DNA of 64,000 nt from Amoebidium appalachense (GCA_963693365.1 CAVNZM010000003.1:2294001-2358000); one strand, 5' to 3'; positions 43,169 through 54,526 are shown, counted from the first letter of the stretch. The notes: a model not told the origin generated them from the sequence alone. Program-made: numbers and translations.

Positions 43169-43483
43169 GTAGAGCATCAAATTGAACGTCAAAAACAAAC
43201 ACGAACAGCACACGACACCTGCAAATAGCGTTCTCAGAGGGGTTTGCCCCATCGTGCCCACATTATTTCATTCATGCTGTGCTCAAACACTTAACCCAAA
43301 AACTGATGTGGTGTAATGGGTGTGTCGGCGGAGGCAGGAAGGGTGGGGGAAGGTAGGGGAGGGGGGAGGGGGAGTGACAGTTCTTGGCAATTAAAGCCCA
43401 GATGTGGGCACGAAAAAGGCCGGGAGGGTGGGTGGGAGGTAGGGGGGGAGGACGGGAGAAGGGTTCGGAATGGGGAGGACGGG

Positions 43484-43519
<36 letters not shown>

Positions 43520-43713
43520 ATATTACTTGCAGCTGGGGTTGAGGCGGTGCCAGCAGGAGATCTGTCGGCGAGTGAACGATTACGCCACCACCACAGTGTC
43601 AAAACGGCAAGAACGGCAAGCTGAAGGGCATGCTCACGCAGAAGACTCAGCACTGCGGGTGATGCTTGGTTAGTTACTGGTGTTGAGTTCGAGCTTTGCC
43701 ATACTAGCTGCAT
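37378..43713 (-). CDS. SELENOS: selenoprotein S (SELENOS/VIMP), UGA-encoded selenocysteine
   Basis: ER membrane protein; in animals it binds Derlin and p97/VCP during ER-associated degradation and acts as a thioredoxin-dependent reductase. Exons on the minus strand: 43713-43527, 41434-41343, 39811-39710, 38720-38657, 37463-37378. Phases match at all four junctions; product 176 aa (human 189). An N-terminal transmembrane helix ([16 protein letters not shown], residues about 29-44) precedes a charged coiled coil ([20 protein letters not shown], then [20 protein letters not shown]), a basic KPDKKKPLR stretch as in human SELENOS (KSDRKPLR), and a glycine-rich tail SNPLMGF...PRPRAGG-U-G. TGA at 37384-37386 is followed by GGT and then TAA (37378-37380), the family's G-G-Sec-G-stop ending. 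There is no cysteine anywhere, so no resolving Cys. Introns are filled with repeats. Confidence 0.9.
37979..38016. repeat. poly(A) tract in SELENOS intron 4
   Basis: About 30 A residues on the plus strand (37986-38014) within otherwise unique sequence. Confidence 0.95.
38215..38440. repeat. copy 2 of dispersed repeat R2, flanked by poly(G)
   Basis: Poly(G) at 38231-38257, then 38258-38388 nearly identical to 11839-11972, then GAGCCCATCATCAGGGGG and poly(G) at 38406-38440. In both copies the unit follows directly on GT plus poly(G), suggesting the tract moved with it. Confidence 0.85.
38529..38864. repeat. poly(T)-poly(G) tracts on both sides of SELENOS exon 4
   Basis: TTTG repeats then poly(G) at 38577-38614. 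After exon 4, poly(T) at 38801-38824 passes into poly(G) at 38825-38855. Confidence 0.95.
38885..39085. repeat. dispersed repeat R1, diverged copy
   Basis: Matches the R1 second half: GGCCAAGTCATCCACACTGG, CCCGGGTTTCGACCTATTCA, AACTCAGATACCGCCTCACT, CTTGATC, CAGAGACGAGC, ATGCAAGCAGGCA. It lies in SELENOS intron 3 (minus-strand gene). Confidence 0.75.
39190..39709. repeat. poly(G) and long CA-rich arrays beside SELENOS exon 3
   Basis: Poly(G) at 39190-39228 and 39286-39302; CA-rich arrays at 39424-39709 running up to the exon 3 donor. Confidence 0.9.
39896..40295. repeat. (CA)n array and poly(C) in SELENOS intron 2
   Basis: CA dinucleotides at 39898-40010, then CA/AC-rich sequence and poly(C) at 40238-40249 and 40260-40291. 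Confidence 0.9.
40445..41300. repeat. two tandem copies of dispersed repeat R1 (unit about 460 bp)
   Basis: Copies start at 40450 and 40910 (TTTGAATGCGGAACACAGTA) and are nearly identical. Each ends TGCCCGGTTGCATGGAAGTA. The second copy runs straight into the poly(G) at 41302-41336, next to the donor of SELENOS exon 2. Confidence 0.9.
41440..42245. repeat. degenerate minisatellite GGGATATGTGTCAGATTGAAT adjoining SELENOS exon 2
   Basis: About 20 diverged units built on GTGGGATATGTGTCAGATTG and GAATATAGTGG. It begins within about 10 bp of the exon 2 acceptor and is split by a MITE at 41860-42088. Confidence 0.9.
41860..42088. mobile_element. pogo/Tigger-like MITE, 229 bp
   Basis: Terminal inverted repeats of about 24 bp: left end CAGGGGTCCCTCGCGTATTA, right end (reverse complement) CAGGGGTTCTCCGCGTATTA. 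TA dinucleotides flank both ends (41858-41859 and 42089-42090), as for Tc1/mariner/pogo target duplication. No coding capacity. It interrupts the minisatellite in SELENOS intron 1. Confidence 0.8.
42305..42695. repeat. pyrimidine-rich block in SELENOS intron 1
   Basis: C/T-only sequence with (CT)n at 42520-42590, (CCCT)n and poly(C) at 42671-42691. Confidence 0.9.
42905..43170. repeat. R1 fragment, G-rich tract and poly(A)
   Basis: R1 first-half landmarks (AAAATGTGTAACACGGTTCG, GTGCAGGACACGTGCAAAAA) at 42913-43040, then a G-rich tract (43041-43082) and poly(A) at 43131-43166. Confidence 0.65.
43475..43518. repeat. poly(G) tract next to the SELENOS exon 1 donor
   Basis: G run at 43488-43518, beginning only about 9 bp beyond the exon 1 donor on the minus strand. 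Confidence 0.95.
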
Positions 43714-43944
43714 GCAACACTAAACATAAGTAGTGTGTGCATATAGGTGTATGTGCACCTTGAAAAGGGCAAGGTGGTGAAGAGAGAAAGAGGTAGTAGG
43801 AAAAGGGGTAACAGTGGATGGCAGAAGCGGCGCCAGGAGGCAGGGGGAGTCTTGCGCAGGTAAGAAGTTCGGTGGAGCCGTTGAATGCCGAGGATCAAAA
43901 TAGTCATCACGATGAAGGAAATAAGGTGGTAGTGGCGTGCACGT

Positions 43945-43983
<39 letters not shown>

Positions 43984-45161
43984 TGTGTCTGTGTCTGTGT
44001 GTGTGTGTGTGTGCGCGCGCGCGTGCGTGCGTGCATGCGTGCGTGTGTCCGTGTGAGTCACGTGGAAGAAAGGCGAGAAGAGAATGTAAGTGGAAACTGG
44101 TGAGAAATGGTTGCCAAAAAACGAAATAACAGTTCTTTCTTTTCGTGAGATCTTTTCATATGGAAAAGTACGCACGTGGAGTTTTCGCATGCGGTCCTAC
44201 GTCACTGCAACCATGTGCGCACTTGGGTCTGTTTTCGACGTCTTAGACACCCCAACTTGCCTTGGCTTAGAGGCGTGGCCAGGGATGGCCCCAGTTCCGG
44301 ATCCTCCATGTTTGTCCTATCCCCCAACCGGGGCAGATGTCCTGCAACAGCAACTGAGTAGATGTCTCACAAACTGTTATTACCGCTCTAAATTTCCCCC
44401 CCCTAGCTTCCGCTCAAAACATTTCTCGGGACCCACAATAACCAATTCTTTTCCTGTTAGCACGGTAAACTCCAGAGTGCCAGGACGGGGTATCATCAAC
44501 TACGTGACAAAGAATGTGCTCTGTTATCACCCAAAAAACAACCATAAGAACAGAAGAGCAAGGTGGAAAGAGATTTCTCGACAAACGAGAAATCGACAAA
44601 CGAAAAATCGACAAACGACAAAGAAGGTACAACGAAAATAATGGTGGCCTCGCAGTTCACTAATCAAGAAAGTGCAGATAATTCCCAAATTCAAGCGCCA
44701 GCCACACCGCTGTGCGTGCCCAACACAGATCTTCCCATTCAGAAGCTTTACCTTGGTGCCTTCACTTGTGCAGTTCACTGACACGTTTCGAAGGGGGAAA
44801 AAAGTTCCAAACTGACACAAAACTGAAAGCTGATGATGAGCGAGTGACCGATGACGTGGCAACAAGAACGAGATGCCGCATTCCGCACATTCCTCGGATG
44901 TTGCGCAAACACTTGACGGTCATCGGTTTTGCGCTGAATGTTCAAGAAACGCGTGTGTTGTTGTAAACTTTGAAGAGCAAAGTGTTAACGAGGTGCTTCG
45001 TAGATAACTGCTTATATAGTTTGGTCCAGGGTTAGACAATACCCCAAAAATACCCTAAAAAATACCCCACTGCCAGAAAAAAATACCCCGCCTGGAAGAG
45101 GCTGGGGTACACTACCCTTCCTGCGTAGGGTACGTGGCCGGATAGTGGAGTGTACATATAG

Positions 45162-45218
<57 letters not shown>

Positions 45219-45500
45219 CCCCTTTTTTTTTTTTTTCTTTTTTTTTTCCTCTTTTCTTTTGACTCGGGTTTATTGATCCCCCCGAAGGTGGGAACTCGGT
45301 GATAGGCTATTATTTTCATGCATGAGATAGTTCGCTCGGTTATCCCGCACTCAGCAGTCAAGTAAAATGAATTTTGGCCACCGTAATGGTAAAATTGGGG
45401 AACCTTTTGACATAATCTTAAGGTTTTGGGGGCTTTTTGTTGACATTAAGTTACAAATGTCATGTCAAAAGAAAAGAAAAAAAAATGTCACGGGCCTTAC
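43714..45500. other. SELENOS upstream region with an unassigned 183-codon frame
   Basis: (GT)n at 43955-44015. A plus-strand frame at 44090-44641 (starts METGEKWLPKNE) is longer than expected by chance outside repeats. It ends in a CGACAAACGA tandem (44576-44625) and has no recognisable domain. GATGACGTGGCA at 44851-44862 contains TGACGTGG, the UPRE core bound by XBP1/ATF6 in animals, but lies 1.1 kb from SELENOS. Poly(C) at 45163-45216. Confidence 0.4.
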
Positions 45501-45715
45501 ACCAGTCTGATGGTTATTTTCGGTTTTTTTTTTTGGCGCGAAACTCCCTCCCTTCAGTCAAAACACAGCCTTCAAGTCAGTTGTCAGGTGAATCAGAGCC
45601 GGTTTTTTTTAAGTTCTCACGTGTCACGCTTTCACCCGTGTTGTTTTTGGGCCCTTTCGCTGTAGGTCACTCTCTCCATGGGCAAACACGCGCTTCCTAA
45701 AATAGGGTAGCCCCT

Positions 45716-46042
45716 GTGGCTGCCAGCACTCGGCAGCCTGACCATCGCTTTTCAGATGGGAAGGCGCAGTCGAAGCCTGGCCCTAAAACACTCAAGTTGG
45801 GCGATTTTCTTAAACACGCTGCGGTGGTCAAGGCAAAGAAGGCCAAGCAGTCTGGTACGGTCGCCACTGAAAAGTCTGTGGGCCAGGAATCAGGTGCTAA
45901 TATTTCGGTTGCCAAGCAGGTGGCGGAGGTGGTGGAGGAAAATGCAGCCGTTTCTAACCCCCCGGCCCGGGGGAAGGGGGGGGGGGGGGGGGGGGACAAC
46001 GAGAGGGATATTACGTTGGAAAGAAAGCCCAGTTGCCTGTAG
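45716..46042 (+). CDS. hypothetical frame in the first duplicated unit
   Basis: A 108-codon plus-strand frame with sensible composition: QPDHRFSDGKAQSKPGPKTL, then KLGDFLKHAAVVKAKKAK, then AKQVAEVVEENAAV, until it meets a G-run. AG after CTTTTC at 45748-45755 could be a splice acceptor. No ATG precedes it in frame and I recognise no family. It might be a fragment of a host gene or a transposon gag/ORF1-like piece. Confidence 0.25.
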   Translation: MAASTRQPDHRFSDGKAQSKPGPKTLKLGDFLKHAAVVKAKKAKQSGTVATEKSVGQESGANISVAKQVAEVVEENAAVSNPPARGKGGGGGGDNERDITLERKPSCL

Positions 46043-46220
46043 GCGGAGGAGACAGGCAGAGAGAGAGCTGGGAGGGTAGTGAGGGAGGGGTGGGGGTGGG
46101 GGGGAGAGGGGGAGGCTTCGGAGAGAAAGAGAGACCGGGAGTCTCAGAGCACCGTGAGAGAGGGGGAGAGAGAGAGACAAACAGACTCTCGGGGAGAGAG
46201 GGAGAGAGAGAAAGTAGAGA

Positions 46221-46262
<42 letters not shown>

Positions 46263-46847
46263 TATATATATATATATAAAGAGCGAGGGATTGAAAACTG
46301 TCTGAGAGAGAGACTCGGGCGGGGGAGAGGGGGGGCGGGGAAGGGGGGGAGACGGTGAGAGAGAGAGACAGAGAGACAGAGAGAGGGAAAGGAGGAAGAA
46401 CGTGAAGAGAGAGAGACTGTCCGGAAAGCCTGGGGGAAGAGGGGGCGAGAGAGAGAGAGAGAGATATATATATATATATATATAAAGAGTGAGAGAGAGA
46501 AAGAGAGAGAACGAGCGAGCGAAAGAAAGAGAGAGACTGGGGGGGGGGGGGGGGGGGGAGATAGAGAGATAGAGAGAGAGACCGAAAGAAAGAGAGAGAC
46601 TGGGGGGGAGGGGGAGAGGGAGAGAGGCAGAGAGGGAGTCTGATGGTTATTTTCGGTTTTTTTTTTGGCGCGAAACTCCCTCCCTTCAGTCAAAACACAG
46701 CCTTCAAGTCAGTTGTCAGGTGAATCAGAGCCGGTTTTTTTTTAAGTTCTCACGTGTCACGCTTTCACCCGTGTTGTTTTTGGGCCCTTTCGCTGTAGGT
46801 CACTCTCTCCATGGTCAAACACGCGCTTCCTAAAATAGGGTACCCCT

Positions 46848-47121
46848 GTGGCTGCCAGCACTCGGCAGCCTGACCATCGCTTTTCAGATGGGAAGGAGCA
46901 GTCGAAGCCTGGCCCTAAAACACTCAAGTTGGGCGATTTTCTTAAACACGCTGCGGTGGTCAAGGCAAAGAAGGCCAAGCAGTCTGGTACGGTCGCCACT
47001 GAAAAGTCTGTGGGCCAGGAATCGGGTGCTAATATTTCGGTTGCCAAGCAGGTGGCTGAGGTGGTGGAGGAAAATGCAGCCGTTTCTAACCCCCCGGCCC
47101 GGGGGCAGGGGGGGGGGGGGG
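46848..47121 (+). CDS. hypothetical frame in the second duplicated unit
   Basis: Near-identical copy of the frame at 45716-46042, preceded by the same CTTTTCAG. The G-run after the last protein-like residues (NPPARG) differs in length, so the two copies diverge in frame beyond it. Function unknown. Confidence 0.25.
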
Positions 47122-47592
47122 GACAACGAGAGGGATATTACGTTGGAACTGGAAAGAAAGCCCAGTTGCCTGTAGGCGGAGGAGACAGGCAGAGAGAGAG
47201 CTGGGAGGGTAGTGAGGGAGGGGGTGGGGGTGGGGGGGAGAGGGGGAGGCTTCGGAGAGAAAGAGAGACCGGGAGTCTCAGAGCACCGTGAGAGAGGGGG
47301 AGAGAGACAAAGAGACTCTCGGGGAGAGAGGGAGAGAGAGAAAGTATAGAGGAGAAGAGGGAGAGAAAGAGAGAGAGAGACATATATATATAAAGAGCGA
47401 GGAATTGAAAACTGCCTGAGAGAGAGACTCGGGCGGGGGGGGAGGGGGGGGGGGGGGGGGGAAGGGGGGGAGGCGGTGAGAGCGAGAGACAGAGAGACAG
47501 AGAGAGGGAGAGGAGGAAGAACGTGAAGAGAGAGAGACTGTCCGGAAAGCCTGGGGGAAGAGGGGGCGAGAGAGAGAGAGAGAGAGAGATAA

Positions 47593-47624
<32 letters not shown>

Positions 47625-47773
47625 CGAGCAAGCGAAAGAAAGAGAGAGACTGGGGGGGGGGGAGAGAGAGAGATAGATAGAGAGAGAGACCGAAAGAAAG
47701 AGAGAGACTGGGGGGGAGGGAGAGAGGCAGAGAGGGAGAGGGAGGGAGGGAGGGAGGGAGTGAGGGAGGGAGG

Positions 47774-47823
<50 letters not shown>

Positions 47824-47870
47824 GAGAGAGAGACGGACAGAGAGAGAGAAGAGAGAGACTTCAGATCTCT

Positions 47871-49295
47871 AGAAGGGGGTGCGCGGGCGCCCCAAGAGAG
47901 GAAGTGACCGTAAGAGAAATCCTAAGGAGAAAGACGTATCTAATAAACGACCACCGTTGAAGCTAGAGACACGGAGAGAACTTAGCACGCAGGAACAGGT
48001 GCGACACTAAGCAAAGCTTTTCAGCGGGCGGCGCGCTGCGCGCGCCTCTGGCTATTCATTAAAAGTTAGTCATCAACACAATGTCTCTATCCTGAGATGA
48101 ACAGGCGATTATAACACCTAAACGAAAGTTAGACTGGCTGTCTTAGGTTATAATGGTGCGGGTAGGCGAGTGTGACATGCGTGCTCAGTGAAAACAAAAC
48201 CCTGAGTTTCAAAAGCACCTGTATCAAGTGTGTTTTGGCTTCAGAGGGGCTGCCCGCCATAGGATATATTTACATATTAGCGGATAGGTATACAAAGGTT
48301 TATCTGATCTATCCAAAGTACGTATATCCTGGAAATACCCCACCTTTCGCGAGGCCAAAATGGATGACGTCACAAAACTTCGGAAAATACCCGACTTGAA
48401 ACCCAAATGTCGAACCCTGGTTTGGTCTCGGACATGATATAAAAGACTGTAACAACCCGGCCTTATTCCTCCCTCCCCCTCCCCCAAACACACACACACA
48501 CACACAGTGTCACACACCCCACCCTCCCCTACTCTTTCTCCCTCATTCTAATTCTCTCCCTCTCCCGCCCTTCCTTCCCCCTCTCCCTTCGTCTTCTCGC
48601 CTACACATATACAAAAACAAACATACACACTCTCTCTGCCCCCCCCTCTCCCCCCCTCCTCTCCCCCTCTTGCTCTCTCCACATCCCTCCCTCCCTCCCT
48701 CCCTCCCTTCCCCCCTCCCTCACTCCCTCCCTCTCTCCCTCCCTCCCTCCCTCCCTCACTCCCTCCCTTCTCCCTCTCGCTCGCTCTTAAGCTCTCTTGC
48801 TCTCTCTCTCGCTCGCTCGCTCCCACCCTCCGTCTCTCTCTCTCTGCCCCTCTCTCTCTATCTTTCCCGCCTTCTCTATTGACATCTCTCTCGCTGCCCC
48901 TCGTTCGCTTGCTCACTCGTGCGCTCGCTCTCTCTCTTTCAGCCTCTCTTTCCCCCCTCCCCCTCCCCCCCCCCCCTTTCCCCTCCCCCCTCCCCTCCCG
49001 ACACACGCACACACAAACACACACACACACACTTGCATCCGCCTGCAGGTTCCAAAAATCATATGTTGATGAATAGCTGTGTTACCGTTGAAAAGACGGC
49101 TGAAGCATTCCACAAGTCTTGGTTACTTTCGCCGACAATCCTGTGTAGTTCTTGGGATTCAGAATCTTCATGGCACGGGGGCCTATAAGAGAAAATTTTC
49201 TTCTTACACCAGGTACGGTTTTAACGGTTTTTTTTTGTTCCTTTTCTTAGTTTTTGGGCACAACTTTACCTTTGGGGGCATCCTTACAACCCGTC

Positions 49296-49351
<56 letters not shown>

Positions 49352-49735
49352 ACACCACCACCACCACCACCGAACCAGTCGGCCCACCCGTCGGCCTTCC
49401 TGCTCACTACCGTTATCCGTAAATTGTCGCGGAGTCATATGTAAGCTGTTATTTCCTTATTCCACACACCAGCTGCTCTGTTGGTGCACCTCAACTCCGC
49501 TCTGTGGCGAGTTTTTCTCCGTGAATGGTGTCTCGATGCTTTTTGTTTACAGTTTTCCGTTTGCGTGCCCTAACTTAGGCCTCTGTCTGAACCCCCCCAA
49601 AAGACACGTGTGCACGCACGGGCACGGCTAGGCGCCCGCAAACATACGCACAGAGAAAGAGACAGGTGAGGGGGGGGGGGGGGGGAGGGGGGAGGGGGGA
49701 GGGGGGGGAGTACGCGTGTGTTTGTGTGTGTGTGT

Positions 49736-49766
<31 letters not shown>

Positions 49767-50161
49767 GCTAGCCACTCGCATGAAAGTAATTAAACTCGCG
49801 AACTCCACTTCTCTATTTCTATACAAACTTCTTGATTCTACCCCCATCCCCGTCCTCACCTGCCCCCCGTCCCCACCTCCCTCCCCCCCACAACAACAAC
49901 AACAAAAAAAAAAAAACCATTTGGTCGTTTATGTCTGCCTTACCCTCCTCCCTCCCCCCTCCCCCTCACCCCACCCCCAATCCCCACCCCCCTCCCATCT
50001 TCCTCCCTAAAAAATAAAAGAAGAAGGGAAAACAAGAAACTGACTAAACGCACGGACGCAGGCACGTACGCTCGGGTGGGTGCGCACGCAACACACACGC
50101 GCGCGCGCACACACACACACACACACATACACACATACATACCGTACATATATACATACAT

Positions 50162-50205
<44 letters not shown>

Positions 50206-50213
50206 ACACATAA

Positions 50214-50287
<74 letters not shown>

Positions 50288-50689
50288 GGTTAGAAAGAGA
50301 GCGGCAGAGTGAGAGCTAGAGGCAGAGACAGTGGGGGGGGTTTGTAATGTTTTACCCCCCCCCCCCCCCCCCCCCCTCTCCCCAAGCATTTATGTTTCTT
50401 TCCAGAAATATAATTTGAACACAAATGTGCACACAGATAAGTAGTTTTGTGGTAAAACAAACTCATGTTGGTTTAATTTTCCTGAGTTTCCGTGGAGTAA
50501 ATATAAGCTGATGTCGAACGTCATGGTGGGGTGCCTTTATGTTATGATGCTATCACGTCCAGAAAAGGTCCAAAATATTCGAGATTTCGATGGTAATGTA
50601 ACCGATTGGTTGATGGGTGCTTGTACTGTGTGTAGCTGGGGGTTTTTTTTTTTTGTTTTTTTTTTTTGGTTTTTTTTTTGTGTGTGTGT

Positions 50690-50730
<41 letters not shown>

Positions 50731-51692
50731 GTGCACATACAGCCCAATCCAAACATCAACCATACCACGAATTCAGTGCATGCACATGTAGAGTAGAATT
50801 CTTGGAACTGAACATGCAAGTTGTTCAACCTCCTTGTTCTTACTTGCTTTCGACTCTCTCTTCTCTCTCTTCTCCTTTCTAACAGGTGTTCTCTTTTTCT
50901 GTTCTTTTGAACACAATTTGCCGTAAGTTCGTTAAGGGGGTATGTCTCCTTGCAAGAACGACCGTCTGTTGCTCTTCGAATTCATGATAATACACAACAT
51001 TTTATTTGCCATATTCTGGTTTGTAAACGGTGATTTTACCATTTGATTCGTATGAAATCCCTAGGTATCACACTGTACATATATGTTGTATGTGAAACAT
51101 ATTTCCCCCCTAAGTTCTGAATATGCTGTGCCGGCAATTCTTCTGCAAATACCTTGGGCTGTCCCCCCGGCCTTTTAAAAGAAGAGAAACAAAAAAGGAA
51201 AGGAAAAATAAAGCTAAACGTACAACCAATCATTAGGAAAAACCCCGAGACTGTGCAACCAATTAAACGTGCGCAAGACAGCCACTAAGTTCCAAAAGGC
51301 GACACATGTACAGTGACCACAAAGCACCAACCCTAAACAGGCAGGTGCCACGGGATGTGCGGCTGGAACCATCTAATACATGTATTCATCACTCGTATAT
51401 GCATGTGATGTAAACGGTAAATATAGCACACATACATAACCGACAGACAGAAAAGAACATGATCATCACGGTCAGTATGACATACACTCAGTTATGAAAA
51501 TCCCTGCACCTAAGAGTGTTAAACAAAATACTAATATGTGTGGCTTACTAACTTATACGTCGTTTTCACATCTTAAGACATAATATCGATACTAGTGCAA
51601 ACCTAGCAGGGCCAAAAGGTCGTCAGAACCACCCACTTTATACACGTCAGGATTCGACACTACTATCCCCCCCATACTACCCCCCCCCCCCA

Positions 51693-51730
<38 letters not shown>

Positions 51731-52109
51731 CCCCCGGGGGCGGACCCTTATGGCTGGAGCGACAGTTTTTGCCCATATATGGCAACTTCGTGCAAATCGC
51801 ACATTCTGATCAGCACCAGCTGGAATTTTGCCGCGAAAATCTCTGTCGACATCATGATCTGTAAAAGAATACAGAAAGGGCAAGTCATTAGGCCACGAGA
51901 CAGGGTGTTTCTCCCATCTCATGCTCCGTGATGGGTGAGCTTATATTTGCCTGTGTTTGTGTGCAAGCGGGCAGGCGGGTGGACGGGTGTGCACGCCATG
52001 GCGTGTGTGCTTATGTGCTCATGCGTGCACCCAAGTGTGTTTTCTTTTTTTTTTTTTTTTTTTTTTTTGGTGGGTGGGTGGGTGGGTGGGTGGGTGGGTG
52101 GGTGGGGGT

Positions 52110-52149
<40 letters not shown>
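47871..52149. other. gene-poor region with simple repeats
   Basis: Unique sequence at 47870-48470; C/T-rich block 48470-48980; poly(C)-(CA)-(CCA) at 49300-49372; G-rich 49668-49765; CA arrays 50100-50283; T/G tracts 50641-50727; unique AT-rich sequence 50730-51670; poly(C) at 51693-51729; poly(T)-(GGGT)-poly(G) at 52046-52149. A minus-strand frame at 51677-51922 (MRWEKHPVSWPND...) has normal composition before it enters the C-run but is unrecognised. Nothing here supports a gene call. Confidence 0.5.
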
Positions 52150-52150
<1 letters not shown>

Positions 52151-52275
52151 TGTATGTGTAGGGGGGAGTGGATGTGTGTTGATTGTGTACAGTACGTATA
52201 CTGTATCACTGTGACTCCCATACCACCCCGGGGAGGGGGTAGGAGTGGGGGAGGGGCGGACGGGCGGAGGGGAAA

Positions 52276-52306
<31 letters not shown>

Positions 52307-52450
52307 TGTATGTGTAGGGGGGAGTGGATGTGTGTTGATCGTGTACAGTACGTATACTGTAACAATGTGACTTCCATACTACTCCGGGGAGGGATGTAGG
52401 GATGGGGGGAGGGGCGGGCGGACGGGGGGGGGGGGGGGGGGGGGGGGGAC
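52150..52450. repeat. tandem duplication of about 160 bp
   Basis: Two copies of GATGTATGTGTAGGGGGGAG, GTGTACAGTACGTATACTGT and CTCCGGGGAGGG followed by poly(G), starting at 52149 and 52306. Each contains the perfect palindrome ACAGTACGTATACTGT with one central mismatch. Confidence 0.85.
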
Positions 52451-52686
52451 CCTAAGTAACTTATGTGGTCGTTTGCATATGCGCCCATCTGCATGCATAA
52501 AAGGCAATTTGTCTGTCGTATCATTGGTTGGCTGCATGCGGCATGCATGGTGTGTGTCTCACACCATCCTCACCCCTTCTCCCCCTCCCCTCCCCCCCCC
52601 CCCCCCCCCCCCGCCCCCTTGTGTATTTCCCCTCTCCCCCCCTCCCCCCCTCCCCCCCCCCCCCCAAAAAAAAAAGCATCTGACAG

Positions 52687-52783
52687 CCACAGCCATGCGG
52701 CATGCGGCCCTCAATCACTTTTTGAGGGACCAGCCCTGTGGGGTGCAGTTTGTAGCTCAGGTCCCAGACCACTTCCATGCAAG
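52687..52783 (+). CDS. candidate internal exon, unknown gene
   Basis: Between an acceptor (TCTGACAG) and a donor (AAG then GTGTGT) one frame reads TAMRHAALNHFLRDQPCGVQ then FVAQVPDHFHA. It has normal amino-acid composition and high GC3, like the true exons in this window. No family is recognised and no partner exon is proven; 54353-54526 could follow it in phase. Confidence 0.22.
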
Positions 52784-52880
52784 GTGTGTGTTGGGCGGCC
52801 TCCCTTCTTCATAATACCTTTGCCCCTTCCCCCTCCCCCCTTTTATTCATACTCTTTCTCTTTATCTTCTCACTCTCGCC

Positions 52881-52882
52881 AT

Positions 52883-52943
<61 letters not shown>

Positions 52944-52956
52944 TCTCTCTCACACA

Positions 52957-53021
<65 letters not shown>

Positions 53022-53056
53022 CCCTCCCTTCTCTATCTTCCCTCCCCTCCCTCCCT

Positions 53057-53087
<31 letters not shown>

Positions 53088-53644
53088 CGTCTGTCTGTCT
53101 CTCGCTCTCTCTCACTCTCTCACTCATTCATACACACACACACTCTCTCTCTGCCTCTCTCCCTCTCTCCCTCCCTCCCTCCCTCCCTCCCTCCCTCCCC
53201 CCTTCCCTTCCTCTATTTCTCCCCCCCTCCCTCCCCCCCCCCCCCCCCCCACACACACACCCCCTCCTCTCGTCTCGCCCCCCTCAGAGTCCCTCCCTTT
53301 CTCCCTCCCTCCCATCCCCCCCCCTCCCCCCTCCCCCCCCCCCACACACACACACACACACAGCCTGGTTCCTCCCCTTCCCCTCCCCCGTCACACACAT
53401 ACACACTCTTTCTCTCTCTCTCTCTCCCCCCCCCCTCCACCACCACCCTTCAATACCTCACAAATACCTCACCCTTTTAACTGACTACGTATTCCTGGTA
53501 AGAACACACAGAGACACACAAACACAGATGTCACACACACAGATATGGTCTTGCGCGCCCGTGCCCTCCCACCCCTCTCTTCTCCCCCCCCCCCCCCCCC
53601 CCCATTACACAGAGATACGCTCACTCACTCGGTCACTCGCTCAG

Positions 53645-53712
<68 letters not shown>

Positions 53713-54007
53713 ACACAAATACACACAAATACCCATTTCTTACCTTTACTCAATAGACTTTTCCATCCTCTCTTACACATGACCATACCCTTTATCCCTC
53801 CCGCCCCGGATCCCCCGAACCCCTCCCTGCCTGCCCTGTCAGTACACACACAGTCAACCCCAGCCAAATTTCTAACCTCAGTTCATACTAGTACCCCTCC
53901 CTCCTCCCCCCCCCCCCCCCCCCCACACACACACAAACACGCACACACATTCCGGGACCCTCTCTCTCTAGCCCCCACCTCCCCCCCCTCTCTCTTTTAC
54001 CCTACCA

Positions 54008-54084
<77 letters not shown>

Positions 54085-54177
54085 CGAGTCTCTCTCTCTC
54101 TCTCTCTCACTCTTCCGTCCCCCCACCTATCACTTTCTCTTTCTCCTCTCGTCTCCTCTCTCTCTCTCTCTCCTGAG

Positions 54178-54225
<48 letters not shown>

Positions 54226-54340
54226 CCCCCCCCCCCCCCCCCCCCCCCCGTCTTTCCCTGTTTCTCTTTCATTCATCCCTCCCACCCTTTCTCCCCCCCC
54301 CCCCCCCCCCCCCCCAAACTCTCTTCTCACCCTTCCCTCC
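52881..54340. repeat. (CT)n, CCCT, poly(C) and CA arrays
   Basis: (CT)n at 52887-53018 and 54011-54082 plus 54120-54222, CCCT blocks at 53165-53205, (CA)n at 53646-53706, poly(C) at 54224-54249 and 54293-54315. About 1.4 kb of nearly pure pyrimidine on the plus strand, broken by short unique pieces at 53460-53560 and 53740-53900. Confidence 0.9.
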
Positions 54341-54352
54341 ACACTTCTCGAG

Positions 54353-54526
54353 CAATTCAAACGTTGCTCTGGTACCTTTAATCGGGGATGTGTCGTTGGA
54401 TGTGGTTTGCTAACGGGGGTACTCCCACCAGACACCTTGGCCTCCTTCCGTAGCGATGAAGATTCACTTCCAGCAGAGACCCTTCTACTTGGAAAGGATA
54501 TTTGTGATAAATATTTCCTTATTTAG
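54353..54526 (+). CDS. candidate terminal exon, unknown gene
   Basis: After CTTCTCGAG two frames look coding. One reads NSNVALVPLIGDVSLDVVC and then a stop; the other continues GLLTGVLPPDTLASFRSDED, then SFPAETLLLGKDICDKYFLI and a TAG at 54524. Their overlap at GATGTGGTTTGCTAACGG suggests either a single frameshift or chance. No family recognised. Confidence 0.2.
   Translation, partial: QFKRCSGTFNRGCVVGCGLLTGVLPPDTLASFRSDEDSLPAETLLLGKDICDKYFLI

Larger units (their letters stand above)
45505..47870. repeat. tandem duplication, unit about 1.13 kb, ending in GA-rich sequence
   Basis: The segment starting AGTCTGATGGTTATTTTCGG at 45503 recurs at 46637. Both units contain a unique-looking part of about 500 bp followed by GGGGG and GA-rich sequence with TATATATA. 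Differences are few (single bases and tract lengths), so the duplication is recent. Confidence 0.9.

Noticed and set aside
44090-44641. 183-aa plus-strand protein gene
   Set aside because: No domain, ends in a short tandem repeat, and codon use is unlike the confirmed exons; left as an unassigned frame.
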